A stretch of DNA of 64,000 nt from JAWWOL01 sp033851545 (GTDB lineage Bacteria; Actinomycetota; Actinomycetes; JAWWOL01), in contig JAWWOO010000042.1 of NCBI GenBank assembly GCA_033851545.1, positions 52,265 to 116,264 of the forward strand, read 5' to 3'. Below, in pieces: positions 62,033 through 64,000 of this stretch; positions within the stretch are counted from its first letter, which is position 1, and each line of letters opens with the position of its first letter. Under the pieces are notes generated by a model. The model did not search any database and had not been told where the DNA came from. It was given only the letters and a program-made list of their open reading frames with translations. A program made the translations under genes and the position numbers.

Positions 62033-63214
62033 GTGACGACTACCGACCTCAACCTGCCGGCCGGCATCGAGGCCAGCCCGGCGTTGCTGCTGATGCTCGG
62101 CCGCCAGTCGGACCCGCTGAGCGAGCGCGGCACGGACTGCCCCGGCGAGCTGCCCGCCGTCAGCGACCCGACGCTGGTGGCGAGGGCCCGCGCGGCCAAG
62201 GAAAAGCTGGGCTCGAAGGTGTTCATCCTGGGCCACCACTACCAGCGGGACGAGGTCATCCAGTTCGCCGACGTCACCGGCGACTCGTTCAAGCTGGCGC
62301 AGCAGGCGGCTGAGCGGCCCGAAGCCGACTACATCGTGTTCTGCGGCGTCCACTTCATGGCCGAGTCAGCCGACATCCTCACCGGTGACCACCAGCACGT
62401 GGTGCTTCCCGACCTCGGCGCGGGCTGCTCGATGGCGGACATGGCGACGTTCGACCAGGTCGAGGAGTGCTGGGAGGCGCTCGAGGATGCGGGCATCGCC
62501 GACGGCGTCGTACCGGTCAGCTACATGAACTCCTCCGCCGACATCAAGGCCTTCACCGGCAAGCACGGCGGCACGATCTGCACGTCCTCCAACGCCGAGC
62601 GGGCGATGCGGTGGGCGTTCGAGCAGGGCGACAGGGTGTTGTTCCTGCCCGACCAGCACCTCGGCCGCAACACCGCCGTCCTCGACCTCGGCCTCAGTCT
62701 TGACGACTGCGTGCTGTACGACCCGCGCAAGCCGTACGGCGGCAACACCGTCGAGGCGCTGCGGGCGGCCAAGGTCATCCTGTGGCGCGGGCACTGCTCG
62801 GTGCATGGCCGCTTCACCGAGCAGCAGGTCACCGACGTACGGGCAGCGGTGCCAGGTGTGACCGTGCTCGTACACCCGGAGTGCCGGCACGAGGTGGTCA
62901 CCGCCGCGGACCTGGTCGGATCGACCGAGTTCATCATCCGCACCCTCGACGCTGCCCCCGCGGGTTCCCGGTGGGCGATCGGCACCGAGCTCAACCTGGT
63001 CAAGCGGCTGGCAGAGGCGCACCCCGACAAGACGGTGGCGTTCCTCGAGAAGACCGTCTGCTTCTGCTCCACGATGAACCGGATCGATCTGCCGCACCTG
63101 GTGTGGGCGCTCGAGTCCCTCGTCGAGGGCACCATCCCCAACGAGATCCGGGTCGACGAGCAGACCGCCGCGTACGCCAAGGCGGCGCTCGACCAGATGC
63201 TCGCGCTGCCCTAA
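62033..63214 (+). CDS. nadA: Quinolinate synthase
   Basis: 393 aa, condensing iminoaspartate and dihydroxyacetone phosphate to quinolinate in NAD synthesis. It has FILGHHYQRDEVIQFAD, CGVHFMAESADIL, GTICTSSNAERAM, VHPECRHEVV and CFCSTMNRIDLPHL, giving the three cluster-binding cysteines. GTG 62033 follows GGAGAGG. nadB and nadC are not downstream; a hairpin and an unrelated secreted-protein gene follow instead. Confidence 0.94.
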   Translation: MTTTDLNLPAGIEASPALLLMLGRQSDPLSERGTDCPGELPAVSDPTLVARARAAKEKLGSKVFILGHHYQRDEVIQFADVTGDSFKLAQQAAERPEADYIVFCGVHFMAESADILTGDHQHVVLPDLGAGCSMADMATFDQVEECWEALEDAGIADGVVPVSYMNSSADIKAFTGKHGGTICTSSNAERAMRWAFEQGDRVLFLPDQHLGRNTAVLDLGLSLDDCVLYDPRKPYGGNTVEALRAAKVILWRGHCSVHGRFTEQQVTDVRAAVPGVTVLVHPECRHEVVTAADLVGSTEFIIRTLDAAPAGSRWAIGTELNLVKRLAEAHPDKTVAFLEKTVCFCSTMNRIDLPHLVWALESLVEGTIPNEIRVDEQTAAYAKAALDQMLALP

Positions 63215-63261
63215 AGCTCCTCTTCAGCACGACTTCGGCGAGGCTTCAGCGGGCTGCAGCA

Positions 63262-63286
63262 CTGTCTGTTCCACGGACGCAGACAG
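63262..63286 (+). terminator. Hairpin CTGTCTG-N11-CAGACAG after nadA
   Basis: Seven-bp perfect arms with an 11-nt loop lie 48 nt past the nadA stop and 27 nt before the next start. It may terminate nadA or lie in the leader of the secreted-protein gene. No T-run follows. Confidence 0.4.
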
Positions 63287-63312
63287 CGCCCCCCACGAGC
63301 CAGGAGCCCGCC

Positions 63313-63879
63313 ATGAGCACCGAGACCGCCACCGCCAGCCGCCGGAACAAGTTCACCACGCTGATCACCCGCACCCTGACCGCGGCGCTGGTCACCACGA
63401 GCGTCGCCCTGCTGGCCCCCGCCACCGCTGCGTCGGCCAGTGTCAGCTACAGCGCCGGCACGGTGTCGGCCGGTGCGTGGTGCAACCGGTACACCCACCA
63501 AATGACGATCCAGGGCGGCATCGTCCTGTCGAACCGGTTCCCGAAGGGTGCCTACGTCGCCACCAGGTACGCCTACTACACGGTCAACTCGAGCACCCTG
63601 CAGGCCACCAGCGCTGTCGCCACTACTGGCTGGGTCTACAGCAACGTCGCCGCCTCGACCATCGTCCAGGGCGACCTCACCATCTCCAACATCAGCGCCA
63701 GCCTGCCGGCGATGAGCTTCAATACCTGGGGCCAGTTCCGCGTGATGGCCCAGGTCGGCGTCTGGAACGGCCGCGCGTACGAGTTCAGCAACTGGGACAC
63801 CGCGACCGGGTACGACGTCTACGGCCAGTACGGCATCTACTCGTACTACAACGGCGCTTGTCTCGCCTCCGCCACCTGA
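63313..63879 (+). CDS. Small secreted protein (188 aa)
   Basis: ATG 63313 follows CAGGAG. A Sec signal with basic N-region (SRRNKF) and hydrophobic core ends at ATAASA (about 43). The mature part is Ser/Thr/Tyr-rich with a beta pattern and two cysteines (near residues 57 and 184) that may form a disulfide. VRYAYYTVNSS-type Tyr repeats are visible. No family is recognised. Confidence 0.7.
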   Translation: MSTETATASRRNKFTTLITRTLTAALVTTSVALLAPATAASASVSYSAGTVSAGAWCNRYTHQMTIQGGIVLSNRFPKGAYVATRYAYYTVNSSTLQATSAVATTGWVYSNVAASTIVQGDLTISNISASLPAMSFNTWGQFRVMAQVGVWNGRAYEFSNWDTATGYDVYGQYGIYSYYNGACLASAT

Positions 63880-63896
63880 GCGGCGAGCACCGACGG

Positions 63897-64000
63897 GTGG
63901 CCCTGGTCTACCTCTACAAGCGCGGCACCTTCTACCCGTTCGCCCCGCTGCCGGGGGAGAAGCGTGACAACGCGCTCGAGCTGCAGCTGCGGGGCGTCAT
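63897..64000 (+). CDS. Start of a small conserved protein (cut by the window edge)
   Basis: GTG 63897 opens a frame reading VALVYLYKRGTFYPFAPLPG, then EKRDNALELQLRGV to the edge. The codon pattern is that of a real gene. The 5' end is certain only to be after 63879. The product is not recognised from this fragment. Confidence 0.6.
   Translation, partial: MALVYLYKRGTFYPFAPLPGEKRDNALELQLRGV

Overview
The window is high-GC DNA with dense genes, many GTG starts and frequent 4-bp ATGA/GTGA gene overlaps. It carries an actinobacterial bcc-aa3 respiratory cluster (ctaE-qcrCAB, ctaF-ctaD-ctaC with lipoprotein CtaC), a PimB-like mannosyltransferase, a DUF222/HNH (13E12-type) relic, a SigE-family sigma factor and a ROK glucokinase beside a START-like protein. 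The source is therefore an actinomycete chromosome. A complete methyl-accepting chemotaxis protein suggests a motile lineage (Kineosporiales, Nocardioidales or Frankiales-like); the genus cannot be fixed from this sequence. I see no rRNA, tRNA, CRISPR array, insertion sequence or prophage.

Layout. 1-4.6 kb (minus strand): pirin and nitroreductase, a maleylpyruvate-isomerase-like protein, a NarL-type two-component system and a PlsC acyltransferase. 5-7.9 kb (plus): esterase, a membrane protein and a TIGR00300/LOR-SDH protein. 7.9-20.7 kb (minus): beta-propeller-like protein, EEP nuclease, glucokinase, START-like protein, metallophosphatase, zinc-ribbon protein, PimB-like transferase, M48 protease, HExxH protease, a chemoreceptor and a NYN-domain protein. 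20.8-24.1 kb: DEDDh exonuclease/UvrC-like fusion, Lrp ligand-binding protein, PadR regulator with a membrane partner. 24.3-35.5 kb (all minus): the unusual block. Read 5' to 3' it encodes a Nif11-like 67-aa peptide, a sulfotransferase-like enzyme, an Asp/Asn beta-hydroxylase (these three translationally coupled), a Tat-exported DUF6916-like protein, a tail-collar (MdpB-type) protein, a 2169-aa secreted repeat protein and its 548-aa shortened paralogue. 35.7-39.4 kb: a four-gene hexuronate/sugar-acid operon (dehydrogenase, ManD-like dehydratase, KDPG aldolase, KDG kinase). 39.6-40.4 kb: a GNAT acetyltransferase coupled to a second DUF6916-like protein. 40.4-43.1 kb: sigma factor with partner, then a broken DUF222-HNH gene. 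43.3-48 kb: trpD with two small genes upstream, then a large FAD/Fe-S oxidoreductase. 48.1-56.6 kb: respiratory complexes III and IV. 56.7-64 kb: cysteine desulfurase-TusA, SMP-30 lactonase and PfkB kinase, a repeat-rich intergenic region, the HesB/ErpA Fe-S carrier, glycerate kinase, NadA, a small secreted protein and a truncated ORF.

Functional links. The bcc and aa3 genes form the respiratory supercomplex. The desulfurase-TusA pair, the HesB/ErpA carrier and NadA (a 4Fe-4S enzyme) are related through sulfur and Fe-S metabolism. The best candidate for an undescribed system is the 24.3-35.5 kb block: intracellular modifying enzymes and a leader-like peptide placed immediately upstream of exported collar and giant repeat proteins. 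Several genes without a Shine-Dalgarno have a TANNNT or CATAAT hexamer 6-7 nt before the start codon, consistent with leaderless transcripts.
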